Below are positions 9,018 through 17,759 of a stretch of DNA of 64,000 bases, one piece after another. Both the position numbers and the translations under genes were made by a program. Source of the DNA: Streptomyces jeddahensis (GTDB taxonomy: Bacteria > Actinomycetota > Actinomycetes > Streptomycetales > Streptomycetaceae). The first letter of the stretch is position 1. The number at the start of each line of letters is the position of its first letter. The notes under the pieces are model-generated. The model did no database searches. It was not told where the DNA came from and saw only the letters and a list, made by a program, of their open reading frames with translations. The stretch covers positions 62,001-126,000 of the forward strand of contig NZ_LOHS01000084.1 of the NCBI RefSeq assembly GCF_001642995.1. Direction: 5' to 3'.

Positions 9018-9274
9018 CTGTGCTCGTCTCAGGCCCGCGCGCCCGCGACCTGCCGGCCCACGGCTGCCCGCTGGACCTGTATCCGCGCGCATTCCGTGCC
9101 GGACGCTGCGCCCAGACCACGCTGGCCCGCACACAGGTCGTACTGTTCGCGCGGGAGCAGCCCGAGCGCGGCTTCTGGGTGCTGGTCCGTTCGTCCTTCG
9201 CCGGATACCTGACGGACTGGCTGCTGGACGCGGCGACGGAGTACGTCCGGACTGACCGACGAGAAAACGCCTGA
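9018..9274 (+). pseudogene. C-terminal fragment of sarcosine oxidase gamma subunit
   Basis: About 85 codons ending at TGA 9272-9274 read VLVSGPRARDLPAHGCPLDL, then YPRAFRAGRCAQTTLARTQV and VRSSFAGYLTDWLLDAATEY. This matches the C-terminal half of SoxG of heterotetrameric sarcosine oxidase (GC.LDLHPR.F..G.CAQT.LA...V, SFA.YLADWLLDA). The N-terminal half and the alpha, beta and delta subunits are absent. A GTG at 9020 could start a residual peptide, but no independent function is evident. Confidence 0.72.
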
Positions 9275-9401
9275 CGCGGTCGTCAGGACGCAGGCGGCCG
9301 TAGTCGCCATGCAGGCGCGGCGGTGACAACACGGCGGACCGGTTCCGATATGGGTCTATTGTCTGGTTAGCGGTGGGGGACGGCCCAGGGAGGTGCCTCG
9401 C

Positions 9402-10490
9402 ATGAACGGCTGGCGGGGTCGTACTGCCGTCGTCGTGACCGCGCTGTCGCTGGCGGTCGGCGTCGCCGCCTGTGACCGCACCGACGGCTCCGGCTCCGAC
9501 GACGGCGGCTTCGCCATCGGCCTGCTGCTCCCGGCGAACGGGACCTCCCGCTTCGGATACTTCGACAAGCCCTTGATCGAGAAGAAGGTCAAGGAGCTGT
9601 GCGGGGACTGCGCGGTGGAGTATGCCAACGCCGGGGGAGATGCGGCGATCCAACGGCAGCAGATGGGCTCCATGATGACCAAAGGGATCAAGGTCGTGAT
9701 CCTCGGTGCCGTCGACCCCATGGCCCTGCGCTCCTCGGTCGAGGACATGAAGGAGGCGGGCATCCCGGTCGTCGCCTACGACCGCCTCGCCGAGGGCCCG
9801 ATCTCGGGCTACGTCACCTTCGACGGCGCCCAGGTCGGCAGGGTCCAGGCCGAGGCGCTGCTGAAGGGCATGGGCGACAAGGCGGACGGCGGCCGGATCG
9901 TGATGATGAACGGCGCCGTCACCGATCCCAATGCGCGCTGGTTCAAGGGAGGCGCGCTGTCCGTGCTCGAGGACAAGGTGAAGATCGCGCAGACGTACGA
10001 CACCGAGGGGTGGCGGGAGGAGAACGCCCACACCAACATGTCCGGCGCCATCGCCGCCCTGGGCGTCGACGGCATCGACGGCGTCTACGCCGCCAACGAC
10101 CGGATCGCCTCCGGTGTCATCGCCGCTCTCAAGGCCGCCGATGTCACGCCGCTTCCGCCCGTCACCGGGCAGGACGCCGATCTCGCGGCCGTGCAGCGCA
10201 TCCTCACCGGCGACCAGTACATGACCGTCTACAAGCCCTTCAAGCCCGAGGCGGACGCCGCTGCCGCCATGGCCGTCGCCCTGGGCCGCGGAGAGGACAT
10301 CGGCGGCCTCGCCCGGACCACCGTCGACAGTGCCACCGCGAAGGACATCCCCGCCGTCCTGCTGACCCCCGTGTCCGTGACCGTCGGCAACATCAAGGAC
10401 ACCCTCGTCAAGGACGGCATGTACACGCTCGACGAGATCTGCAGCCCGGAGTACCGGACCGCCTGCGACAAGGCCGGGCTCACCGAGTGA
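9402..10490 (+). CDS. Sugar ABC transporter substrate-binding lipoprotein
   Basis: A 362-residue protein; ATG 9402 is preferred over GTG 9393 because GGGAGG ends eight bases before it. A signal peptide ends in a lipobox VAAC with C24. The rest is a type I periplasmic-binding-protein fold of the xylose/ribose class (IGLLLPANGTSRFGYFDKPL, YANAGGDAAIQRQQMGSMMT, VYAANDRIASGVIAALK). Such proteins feed pentoses or related sugars to an ABC permease. No permease or ATPase gene is nearby, so it is an orphan that may serve a distant transporter or act as a sensor. Confidence 0.9.
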   Translation: MNGWRGRTAVVVTALSLAVGVAACDRTDGSGSDDGGFAIGLLLPANGTSRFGYFDKPLIEKKVKELCGDCAVEYANAGGDAAIQRQQMGSMMTKGIKVVILGAVDPMALRSSVEDMKEAGIPVVAYDRLAEGPISGYVTFDGAQVGRVQAEALLKGMGDKADGGRIVMMNGAVTDPNARWFKGGALSVLEDKVKIAQTYDTEGWREENAHTNMSGAIAALGVDGIDGVYAANDRIASGVIAALKAADVTPLPPVTGQDADLAAVQRILTGDQYMTVYKPFKPEADAAAAMAVALGRGEDIGGLARTTVDSATAKDIPAVLLTPVSVTVGNIKDTLVKDGMYTLDEICSPEYRTACDKAGLTE

Positions 10491-10912
10491 CCGACGAGGT
10501 GCACGCGCGCAACCGCGGGCTCGGCGGCTGGACCGTGGAGCGACTGGACTGTGGAGCGTTGGGCAGGTCTCGCACCTGCATCTCCCCGCCGGGGGCGGAG
10601 CGTCTTTCTTTGGACCACCAACGCGAGGCGGCACCGGTTCCCGGAGGCGCCTGAGATCAACATACGGGGAAGGACAGCTCCTCGCCGCCAGACGGACCTC
10701 GCGAGGACTCCAGTCGGCGGAGCCGTGACGGGGCGGGCGCCGGTGGTGGCCGTGCTGCCGAACGGGTCAGTCCCGGGCGCCGCCACCCCGCAGGGCGCGC
10801 ATCCCGGACGTACGTTGTGCCTGGCAGACGTCTGGCCGCTGCAGCCTCCTCGGGCTTCGGGGTGCGCACGTCGGCCCGAAGATCACGAGGCCGGAAAGAA
10901 ACACCCCTGGGG
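10491..10912. other. Intergenic region without recognised gene
   Basis: About 420 bp between the binding protein and the serine hydrolase. Open frames here lack coherent protein features. GGAAAG at 10892-10897 is the only ribosome-binding-like site. Confidence 0.5.
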
Positions 10913-12148
10913 ATGATGCGCATGCGCAGGCACGTCGGGATCGCGACGGCAGCACTGTCCGCCGGCGCGCTGCTGACATCCGCGGCGTGCTCCGGCGCCC
11001 CCGAGTCGGTCCCGCCGGCCGCGGCGGTCGCGACGTCCGGGACACCCTCTCCCGGTGCCACGGTCCGCGATCTGACCCCAGCGGTCGCGGAACAACTCGA
11101 CAAAGCCGTCACCGACACGCTGCGTCAGGCAGGCGTGCCCGGCGTCATCGTGGGGCTGTGGATTCCCGGAAAGGGCAGCTACGTCCGCGCGTTCGGCGTC
11201 GCCGACAAGAGCAGCGGCGCCCCCATGTCGGACGGGCTGCGCATGCGCATCGGCAGCGAGACCAAGACCTTCACCGCGACAGCGGTCCTCCGGCTGGTCG
11301 ACGAGGGCAAGGTCGGCCTAGACGACACGGTGTCGAAGTACGTGGAGGGCGTGCCCAACGGTGACCGGATCACCCTGCGCCAACTCGCCGGCATGCGCAG
11401 CGGGCTGTACCCGTACACGGACGACCCGGGCTTCGTCAAAGCCTTCCTCTCCGATCCCGACCGCAGGTTCACCCCGCAGGAACTGCTCGACTACGCCTTC
11501 CGGCACCCCGTGGGATTCCAGCCGGGCCAGAAGTTCCAGTACTCCAACACGAACGCGATCCTGCTGGGACTGGTCGTGGAGAAGGCGAGCGGCCAGCGAT
11601 TCGGCGACTATCTGAAGCAGCACGTCCTGGAGCCGAGCCGGCTGGACAACACGCTCTTCCCCACCGGAGCGGAGTTCCCCCAGCCGCACGCACACGGCTA
11701 CACCACCCAGACGCCCGACGGCCAGGTCGCCGATGCGACGCACTGGGACCCGTCCTGGGCCTGGTCCGCCGGAGCGATGATCTCGGACCTGTCCGACCTC
11801 CGCGCATGGGCCCGTATCGCCGCGACGGGCACCCTCCTCAAGCCCGCCACGCAGGCGCAGCGACTGCGGACCCTGCCCACCGGCTACGCCGGGACCGGAT
11901 ACGGCCTCGGCATCTTCACCAACCACGGCTGGATCGGGCACAACGGCTCCCTGCCCGGCTACCAGTCGGTCACGGTCTACCTGCCGTCGGCCGAGGCGAC
12001 CCTGGTGATCCTCAACAACACCGACACCCCCTACGAGGGCAACGAGAACAGCACGCTCTTCGCAAAGGCGGTCACCAGCATCGTGACGCCCAGCAACGTG
12101 TACGACCTGCCGCCCACGCCTCCCTCCACGGCGTCGCCGTCGCGGTGA
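10913..12148 (+). CDS. Secreted serine hydrolase (class C beta-lactamase / DD-peptidase fold)
   Basis: Started at ATG 10913 the protein has 411 residues; ATGs at 10916 and 10922 are alternatives. The signal sequence ends at a likely lipobox SAAC (C26). Catalytic motifs of the serine beta-lactamase-like superfamily are present: S115-E-T-K118, Y210-S-N212, and HNG in WIGHNGSLPGY near the end. The family includes D-alanyl-D-alanine carboxypeptidases and esterases working outside the membrane. The sequence does not tell peptidoglycan from ester substrates. Confidence 0.9.
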   Translation: MMRMRRHVGIATAALSAGALLTSAACSGAPESVPPAAAVATSGTPSPGATVRDLTPAVAEQLDKAVTDTLRQAGVPGVIVGLWIPGKGSYVRAFGVADKSSGAPMSDGLRMRIGSETKTFTATAVLRLVDEGKVGLDDTVSKYVEGVPNGDRITLRQLAGMRSGLYPYTDDPGFVKAFLSDPDRRFTPQELLDYAFRHPVGFQPGQKFQYSNTNAILLGLVVEKASGQRFGDYLKQHVLEPSRLDNTLFPTGAEFPQPHAHGYTTQTPDGQVADATHWDPSWAWSAGAMISDLSDLRAWARIAATGTLLKPATQAQRLRTLPTGYAGTGYGLGIFTNHGWIGHNGSLPGYQSVTVYLPSAEATLVILNNTDTPYEGNENSTLFAKAVTSIVTPSNVYDLPPTPPSTASPSR

Positions 12149-12216
12149 GCCGCGTCCGCGGTGAACTGTCACGCTCGTGCCGGACACGGTCGGCGCCTGT
12201 CATAGAGTGCGGCCCC

Positions 12217-12798
12217 ATGTGGAACCGTAGTTTTCTGATCCTCCACGGCGTCGAGAACCGGCGCCCGGCCGAGCACTGGCAGTACGACCTCGCGCAGCGG
12301 CTGAGGGAACACGGTGAGCAGGTCTTCTATCCGCAACTGCCCGATCCCGACCAGCCGTCACTCGACGCCTGGGTCGAGGCGATCGAGGCCGAGCTGCGGA
12401 TGATGCGCGGTGAGCGCGTCGTCGTGTGCCACAGCCTGGGATGCGCGGCATGGTTCCACGTCGCCGCGAGGCGCGGCGAGACGCCCGCCGCCGACCGCGT
12501 GCTCCTGGTCGGCCCGCCGGGACCGAGCGCGTTTTCCTGGGACGCCATCGCCGGGTTCACGCCCGAGCCGCTCGACCTGACCAGGCTGAAGCTCGCCGTG
12601 GCGACGCCCCGGCTTGTCTGCTCCGACAACGACCCGTACTGCCCGGAGGGCGCCGCCGAGGTCTTCGGCCGCCCGCTGGGCTGCGACGTCGACCTGCTCA
12701 CGGGCGCCGGGCATCTCGCCATTCCCGACGGGTACGGTCCCTGGCCGTCGGCACTGGACTGGTGCCTGGACCCCGGCACCCGGCTGACGGTCAACTGA
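12217..12798 (+). CDS. RBBP9/YdeN-type small alpha/beta hydrolase
   Basis: A 193-residue cytosolic protein beginning MWNRSFLILHGVENRRP. The nucleophile elbow is C71-H-S73-L-G, followed by an acidic residue in CSDNDPYCP and a late histidine in GAGHLAIPDGYG, which is the catalytic order of the YdeN/RBBP9 serine hydrolases. The substrate is unknown. A CATAGAGT element ends eight bases before the ATG and no Shine-Dalgarno sequence is visible, so it may be leaderless. Confidence 0.88.
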   Translation: MWNRSFLILHGVENRRPAEHWQYDLAQRLREHGEQVFYPQLPDPDQPSLDAWVEAIEAELRMMRGERVVVCHSLGCAAWFHVAARRGETPAADRVLLVGPPGPSAFSWDAIAGFTPEPLDLTRLKLAVATPRLVCSDNDPYCPEGAAEVFGRPLGCDVDLLTGAGHLAIPDGYGPWPSALDWCLDPGTRLTVN

Positions 12799-12803
12799 CT
12801 CTT

Positions 12804-12817
12804 CCCGTGATTACGGG
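12804..12817. terminator. Short hairpin between convergent genes
   Basis: CCCGT-GATT-ACGGG lies across the 12-bp gap between the small hydrolase stop and the quinone reductase stop. The 5-bp stem is short, so its role as a bidirectional terminator is uncertain. Confidence 0.3.
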
Positions 12818-13782
12818 ATGAGCAGGGCCTTGCCCAGGACGGAGCGGGCCTCGATCGCGTGGTGGGCGTCGGCAGCCCGGGACAGGGGGAACTCCTCTGC
12901 GATCACCGGGTGCAGTCGCCCCGCTGCCGCCTCCGCGAGCGCTTTCGCGGTCAGCCGTACGATCTCCGGCGCGTCGTACTGCACATCGGCGATGCCCCGC
13001 AGGGCGATGCCGCGCCGCCGTGCGCTCTCCTGGTCGAGCTCGGCGAAGCCGCCGCTCGGCGCGCCGTGGGCGGACACGCGCCCGCCGTCGGCCACCAACC
13101 CGAAGGCGAGGGTGCCCAGTTCACCCCCGACGCCGTCCAGCAGCACGTCCACGGGCATCCCGCCGAAGGCGTTCCGTACGTGCTGCGTCCAGTCGCCCTC
13201 TGTGTAGTCGACGACGGCGTCGGCGCCCAGCCGCCTCACCAGTGCCAGCTTCTGCGGGCCCCGCGCGGCCCCGACCACCTGTGCTCCCGCCGAGTGCGCG
13301 ATCTGCACCAGAAGCGTCCCCATGCCGCCCGCGGCCCCCAGAATCAGCACCCGGTCGCCCGGCTTCACCGCGATGGCTTCCATGATGCCGATGCCGGTCA
13401 CGCCGTCGTGCGCGAGCGCGGCCGCCTCCCGGGAACCGAGGCCCTCCGGTACGGGCACCAGCCGGTCGACGCCGGTACGGACCAGTTCGGCGTACGCACC
13501 CTTCGTACCGGCCCCGGCGACGACCCGGTGGCCGGTCCAGGCCGGATCGACGCCCGGGCCGACGGAGACGACGGTCCCCGCGGCTGCGCCACCCGGCACG
13601 TACGGCGGGGGGATGCCGAACGCCTCGCCCCAGTCTCCGCGGCGGATCTGGGTCTCGACGTGGAGGGTGTCGACGGCCTCGGCGCGTACGACGACCTCCC
13701 CCTCGCCGGGCACCGGGTCCGGCACCTCCACCGGCACCAGGACCTCGGGCCCTCCGTACTCGGCCACTCGAATCGCACGCAT
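12811..13782 (-). CDS. NADP-dependent quinone oxidoreductase (zeta-crystallin type MDR)
   Basis: A 323-residue protein from ATG 13782 (MRAIRVAEYGGPEVL), stop TAA. The N-terminal GroES-like half lacks the zinc-ligand cysteines of alcohol dehydrogenases. The Rossmann half has VLILGAAGGMGTLLVQIAHSAGAQVVG, as in the QOR/zeta-crystallin group, which reduce quinones with NADPH. The promoter is a SoxR/MerR-type element (13842-13872). In S. coelicolor the SoxR regulon includes an NADPH-quinone reductase (SCO4266, from memory), so this is probably its counterpart, defending against redox-active compounds. Confidence 0.9.
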   Translation of the reverse strand: MRAIRVAEYGGPEVLVPVEVPDPVPGEGEVVVRAEAVDTLHVETQIRRGDWGEAFGIPPPYVPGGAAAGTVVSVGPGVDPAWTGHRVVAGAGTKGAYAELVRTGVDRLVPVPEGLGSREAAALAHDGVTGIGIMEAIAVKPGDRVLILGAAGGMGTLLVQIAHSAGAQVVGAARGPQKLALVRRLGADAVVDYTEGDWTQHVRNAFGGMPVDVLLDGVGGELGTLAFGLVADGGRVSAHGAPSGGFAELDQESARRRGIALRGIADVQYDAPEIVRLTAKALAEAAAGRLHPVIAEEFPLSRAADAHHAIEARSVLGKALLIP

Positions 13783-13841
13783 GCGGATCACGCCCCTCGT
13801 CCCGGGCCGCGCCCGCAGCACGGCCGCTCGGTCAGGGTGCC

Positions 13842-13872
13842 AGTCTCAAACCTCGATCGAACTTGAGGTCAA
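13842..13872 (-). promoter_or_regulatory. SoxR/MerR-type operator-promoter
   Basis: Read leftwards: -35 TTGACC (13872-13867), a 19-base spacer, -10 GAGACT (13847-13842). Centred in the spacer is the dyad ACCTCAAGTTCGATCGAGGT (13869-13850), with arms ACCTC and GAGGT. An overlong 19-bp spacer containing such a dyad is diagnostic of MerR-family activation by DNA untwisting, and the CCTCAA half-site is that of SoxR. No SoxR gene is in the window. Confidence 0.75.
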
Positions 13873-14256
13873 GGTGGCGCGGGGCCGGGCGGCGCGCCGC
13901 CGAGGGACCAGCGACCTGTCGCGGACACCTGGCGTACCGGCCGGAGGTCGGTTCTCCCGTTCAAAACCTGTTTCCGAGGGCGTCCACGGGGCAGCCGTCG
14001 GGTGTCGGTCCGGAGCTGAGGATCATGAAGGGCGCAGTGGGCCCGCTCCTCCTCACGCTGCGGACCCGCTCTCCCCGAGCAGCGGGCCACTGTCCAGACC
14101 GCTGCCCCTCCAGCCGGTCCATTCACGCAGGACGATGCGCGCGCAGAGCAGACCAGTCCAGCAGTTCGGCAGCTCAGGGGCTGAGCACCCGACGAGCAAG
14201 GCAGGAGGCGCCAGGGAGCCGCCCATCCACCACAGAGCCAGGTGTCGGAGGTACGG
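13873..14256. other. Intergenic region without recognised gene
   Basis: About 380 bp between the SoxR-type promoter and the pyruvyl-transferase-like gene. No coherent coding frame was seen. GGAGG at 14247-14251 is the ribosome-binding site of the next gene. Confidence 0.5.
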
Positions 14257-16125
14257 ATGACCGGGAACCAGGGCACAGGGACAGCCGGCGCACGGGCACC
14301 CGCCATCGGGGTGCTCGGCTCGTACGGCGGCATCAACATCGGCGACGAATCCATCCTGGCCTGCGTGCTCGGATGCCTGCGCGCCTGCCGACCGGACGCA
14401 CGGCTGGTCGTCTTCAGCCGGAACCCCGACCACACCAGGGCACATCACAGCGCGGCGGACGACGTGACGTGCTGGGAGGGGATCAGCCAGCAGCAGATGC
14501 GTGAGCGACTGTCCGGCCTGGACCTGCTGGTTCTCGGCGGCGGCGGTGTCCTGTACGACAGTGAGGCCCGCCGCTATCTGCGGCTGGTCAGCGCCGCCCA
14601 GGACCTGGGCATACGCACCTTCGCGTACGCCGTGGGCGCCGGACCGCTGCGCGAACCCGAGGACCGGAAGGCCGTACGCACCGCTCTGGCCGGGATGGAC
14701 GACGTGGTGGTGCGTGACGACGAGTCCCGGCTGGTCCTGGAGGAGGCGGGGGTCCAGCGGGACATCGTGGTCACCGCGGACCCGGCGATGATGCTCGCGC
14801 CGAACGACTTCAGCGAGCGGATGCTGCGGTACGAGGGCATACCGGACGGTCCGCGCCTGGTGGCGATGTCCGTACGGGAGCCGGGCAGGGCGGCCGAGCA
14901 TCTGGACGTGGCCGATTATCACGCGCTGCTCGCCGATGTGGCGGACTTCCTGGTGCGCCGCCTGGAGGCGTACGTGGTCTTCATGCCGATGGAGCGGCAG
15001 GACGTGCGCCATGCGCACGCCGTCCTTTCGCACATGACCGCGCCGGACCGGGGGCGGATCCTCCACGGCGCGTACAGTCCCGCCCAGTTTCTCGGGTTCA
15101 TGCGGCACGTGGACCTGGCCGTGGGCATGCGGCTGCACTTCCTGATCTTCGCGGCGCTGTCCGGTGTGCCGTTCCTGCCGCTGCCGTACGCGGGGAAGGT
15201 CTTCGACTTCGCCCGCAGACTGGGGGCTCCGGCGCTGGTCGGGGTGGCGAGGGAGCAGGCGGGCCTGCTGATCGCGGAGGTGGACCGGCTGTGGGACGAG
15301 TATCCGAAACAGCGTGACCACGTCCGTACGCGGGTCGCGGAGCTGCGCGAACTGTCCCAGGTGACGTGCGGCCGCTGCGCGGCACTGCTGGCGGACATCG
15401 AGGCGGCCGGGTCCCGGCAGCTGCCCGGCCGGGACGTGCGGCCGCCGACAGGTCCGGACGGCCGACCGCCGGCCGGACCGCACGAGCCGGCACCTGCCGG
15501 TCCGCACAACCGGCCGTCGGCCGGTCCGGAGGGCCGCCCTCCGGGGGGTCCTGGCACACGGCTTCCGGCCGGTTCCGGCGAGTGGCCTGCGGCTGGTTCG
15601 GGTGGGCGTCTGGTGGGCGGCCTGGGGGAAGCGCCGGTGGCTGGTTCGGGTGGGCGTCCGGTGGCCGACCTGGGGGAGTGGCCGGTGGCTGGTTCGGGTG
15701 GGGGGCCTGTGGCCGGTCTGGGGGGATGGCCGGTGGCTGGTTCGGGTGGGCGCCCGGTGGCCGACCTGGGGGGATGGCCGGTGGCTGGCTCGGGCGGGAG
15801 CCCGCTGGACGGCCGGGGTGAGCGGCCGGTTGCCGGTTCGGGTGGGAGCCCGGTGGTCGGCCAGGGTGAGCGGACGGTGGACTCGGGCGGGAGCGCACGG
15901 GGCTGCCTTGGCGAGCGGTCCGCAGTCGGCCCGGCCGGGGCTGGGCAGTCGCCGGTCGGCCCGGACCAGCCGGAGCCGAGTGCTGGTGAGCCCGGCCTGA
16001 GCGCAGCTGCCCCGGCCGCGCCGCCCACGGACGTGCCGTTGCCCGGCGTGCACGTGTCCGGCCTGAGCGCCGCTGCCGCGGACCCTGCGGAAGGAGAGGC
16101 CGATGCCGGTGCTGAAGCCACCTGA
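14257..16125 (+). CDS. Polysaccharide pyruvyl transferase family protein with repeat tail
   Basis: A 622-residue protein from ATG 14257, with GGAGG five bases upstream. Residues 1-400 form the CsaB/WcaK-like domain: GSYGGINIGDESILACVLGC at the N-terminus, LGGGGVLYDS, MSVREPG, and AVGMRLHFLIFAALSGVPFLPLPYAGKV near the end. Family members transfer pyruvate from PEP to cell-surface glycans or act as related glycosyltransferase-like enzymes. From about residue 405 the protein becomes Gly/Pro/Ala-rich, with 16-residue repeats, and has no membrane helix. The stop lies 23 bases inside the next gene. Confidence 0.85.
   Translation: MTGNQGTGTAGARAPAIGVLGSYGGINIGDESILACVLGCLRACRPDARLVVFSRNPDHTRAHHSAADDVTCWEGISQQQMRERLSGLDLLVLGGGGVLYDSEARRYLRLVSAAQDLGIRTFAYAVGAGPLREPEDRKAVRTALAGMDDVVVRDDESRLVLEEAGVQRDIVVTADPAMMLAPNDFSERMLRYEGIPDGPRLVAMSVREPGRAAEHLDVADYHALLADVADFLVRRLEAYVVFMPMERQDVRHAHAVLSHMTAPDRGRILHGAYSPAQFLGFMRHVDLAVGMRLHFLIFAALSGVPFLPLPYAGKVFDFARRLGAPALVGVAREQAGLLIAEVDRLWDEYPKQRDHVRTRVAELRELSQVTCGRCAALLADIEAAGSRQLPGRDVRPPTGPDGRPPAGPHEPAPAGPHNRPSAGPEGRPPGGPGTRLPAGSGEWPAAGSGGRLVGGLGEAPVAGSGGRPVADLGEWPVAGSGGGPVAGLGGWPVAGSGGRPVADLGGWPVAGSGGSPLDGRGERPVAGSGGSPVVGQGERTVDSGGSARGCLGERSAVGPAGAGQSPVGPDQPEPSAGEPGLSAAAPAAPPTDVPLPGVHVSGLSAAAADPAEGEADAGAEAT
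15590..15900 (+). repeat. 48-bp coding tandem repeats (16-residue units)
   Basis: About six imperfect copies of EWPVAGSGGRPVADLG, with variants GGGPVAGLG, GGSPLDGRG and GGSPVVGQG. The DNA copies share the core GGTGGCTGGTTCGGGTGGG, so recent slippage or unequal crossing over is likely. Copy number probably differs between strains. Confidence 0.85.
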
Positions 16126-17545
16126 GCGGCCGCGCACCGTCGTGCTGCCGCCGCGCGAGGCCGCGTACGGGGGCACGACCGAGGTGCTCGTCGTGGGCGG
16201 CGGCCCGGCCGGCCTCGGCGCGGCGCTCGCGGCCGCGGACGCCGGCGCAGAGGTAGTCCTCGTCGAGCGCTACGGCTTCCTCGGTGGCAACGCCACCGTG
16301 GCCCTCGTCATGCCGCTGATGTCCTTCCACAACGAGATGAAGCAGGCCATAGAGGGCGACACCACCCGCCTCCTGCCCACCGACCACGGCCACGGCGAGC
16401 CGGTTGTCGCCGGCGTGGTGTCGCGGCTGCTCGACCGGCTCACCGAGCGCGGCGGCGGCATCCCGCCGTCGCTCGACACGGGCTACACCGTGCCGTTCGA
16501 CCCGGAGATCTTCAAACTCGTCGCGCTGGACCTGCTGGACGAGGCGGGCGTGCAGCTGCTGCTGCACGCCTTCGCGTCCACCGTGCTGCCGCTGGGGGAC
16601 GGCCGCCGGGTGGTCTTCGAGACCAAGTCCGGCCCTGTGGTGATCGATGCGCAGGTGGTCGTGGACTGCACCGGGGACGGCGACATCGCGGCCGCCGCAG
16701 GCGCCCGGTACGAGATCGGACGGCGCGAGGACCACCTGGTGCAGCCGATGACGCTGATGTTCCGCGTCGTGGACTTCATGCAACCGGAGTTCGCCGCGTA
16801 CGTGCGCGAGCACCCCGACCAGTGGCGCGGCGTCCATGGCCTGTGGGACCTCGTGAAGGAGGCGACGGAGCACGGCGAACTGGTCCTGCCGCGCGAGGAC
16901 ATCCTGTTCTTCGCGACGCCGCACCCCCACGAGGTCAGCGTCAACAGCACCCGTGTCACCCGTGCGTTCGGCACCAGCGTGTGGGACCTCACCCGCGCCG
17001 AATACGCCGCGCGCCGGCAGATGGAGCAGATCGACCGCTTCCTGTGCAACCACGTACCGGGCTTCGAGCGCTCGTACATCGCGCAGAGCGGCGTACAGAT
17101 CGGCGTCCGCGAGAGCCGCCGCATCCTCGGCGACTACCAGCTCACCGGACACGACATCCTGGCCGCCTGCCCGTTCCCGGACGCGATCGCGCACGGCGCC
17201 TACCCCGTCGACATCCACAACCCCCGAGGCTCCGGCACCACGCTGCGGCGTGTCCCGCGCGGCCGCATGTACGACATCCCGCTGCGCTGCCTGCTGCCCC
17301 GCGACACCGACCGGATCCTGGTGGCCGGCCGCTGCATCTCGGGTACGCACGTGGCCCACTCCTCGTACCGGGTGATGCCCATCGCCATGGCCACCGGACA
17401 GGCGGCCGGCGTGTGCGCAGCCCTTGCGGTCCGCATGAACCGCAGCCCACGCGACGTCCCCGCGACACTGGTGCAGGGTGAACTGGTCCAGCAGGGCGCC
17501 TACGTCCGCGAGGGGATCCGGGAGGAGGCCAGCACAACGCTGTGA
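16103..17545 (+). CDS. FAD-dependent oxidoreductase (FAD_oxidored family)
   Basis: A 480-residue flavoprotein with the dinucleotide motif VLVVGGGPAGLGAALAAADA (glycines 32-34 and 37), ERYGFLGGNAT, the VVVDCTGDGDIAAAAGA segment, and a late RILVAGRCISGTHVAHSSYR / ATGQAAGVCAALA motif. This is the layout of FAD_oxidored proteins of the PF12831 type, which dehydrogenate unknown substrates. AAGGAGAGG precedes ATG 16103. It overlaps the pyruvyl-transferase-like gene by 23 bases, so the two are co-translated and likely act together. Confidence 0.9.
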   Translation: MPVLKPPERPRTVVLPPREAAYGGTTEVLVVGGGPAGLGAALAAADAGAEVVLVERYGFLGGNATVALVMPLMSFHNEMKQAIEGDTTRLLPTDHGHGEPVVAGVVSRLLDRLTERGGGIPPSLDTGYTVPFDPEIFKLVALDLLDEAGVQLLLHAFASTVLPLGDGRRVVFETKSGPVVIDAQVVVDCTGDGDIAAAAGARYEIGRREDHLVQPMTLMFRVVDFMQPEFAAYVREHPDQWRGVHGLWDLVKEATEHGELVLPREDILFFATPHPHEVSVNSTRVTRAFGTSVWDLTRAEYAARRQMEQIDRFLCNHVPGFERSYIAQSGVQIGVRESRRILGDYQLTGHDILAACPFPDAIAHGAYPVDIHNPRGSGTTLRRVPRGRMYDIPLRCLLPRDTDRILVAGRCISGTHVAHSSYRVMPIAMATGQAAGVCAALAVRMNRSPRDVPATLVQGELVQQGAYVREGIREEASTTL

Positions 17546-17759
17546 GAACGTCACGCCCGTGCAGGGGGCTTGACGCGGCTGAAGGGTGACGGTCGGCAGG
17601 TAGCGCGGCCGTGAAGCGGGCGATATCGTCCATCTGTGCGCTGATCTTCCGGGCGGCGGCCGAGTGCCGCCGCGGACGATGCCGGGCGGTCCCGTCAGAC
17701 GGGGCCGCCCGGCAGTCATACCCGCCTCGCCCACCGCACCCCACCCGGGAGATCACCCC

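Noticed and set aside
10551..10916. A 121-codon frame in the gap before the serine hydrolase
   Set aside because: No ribosome site, no hydrophobic or motif pattern, odd composition for a Streptomyces protein.
15590..15900. Regular 48-bp repeats as a CRISPR-like array
   Set aside because: Units are contiguous, without unique spacers, and encode in-frame protein repeats; no cas gene is near.
14053..17734. Very long minus-strand frames (707 and 878 codons) opposite the pyruvyl-transferase-like and FAD genes
   Set aside because: They are shadows of high-GC coding DNA: arginine/proline-rich, without domains, and the repeat block creates artificial length. The plus strand carries recognisable families.
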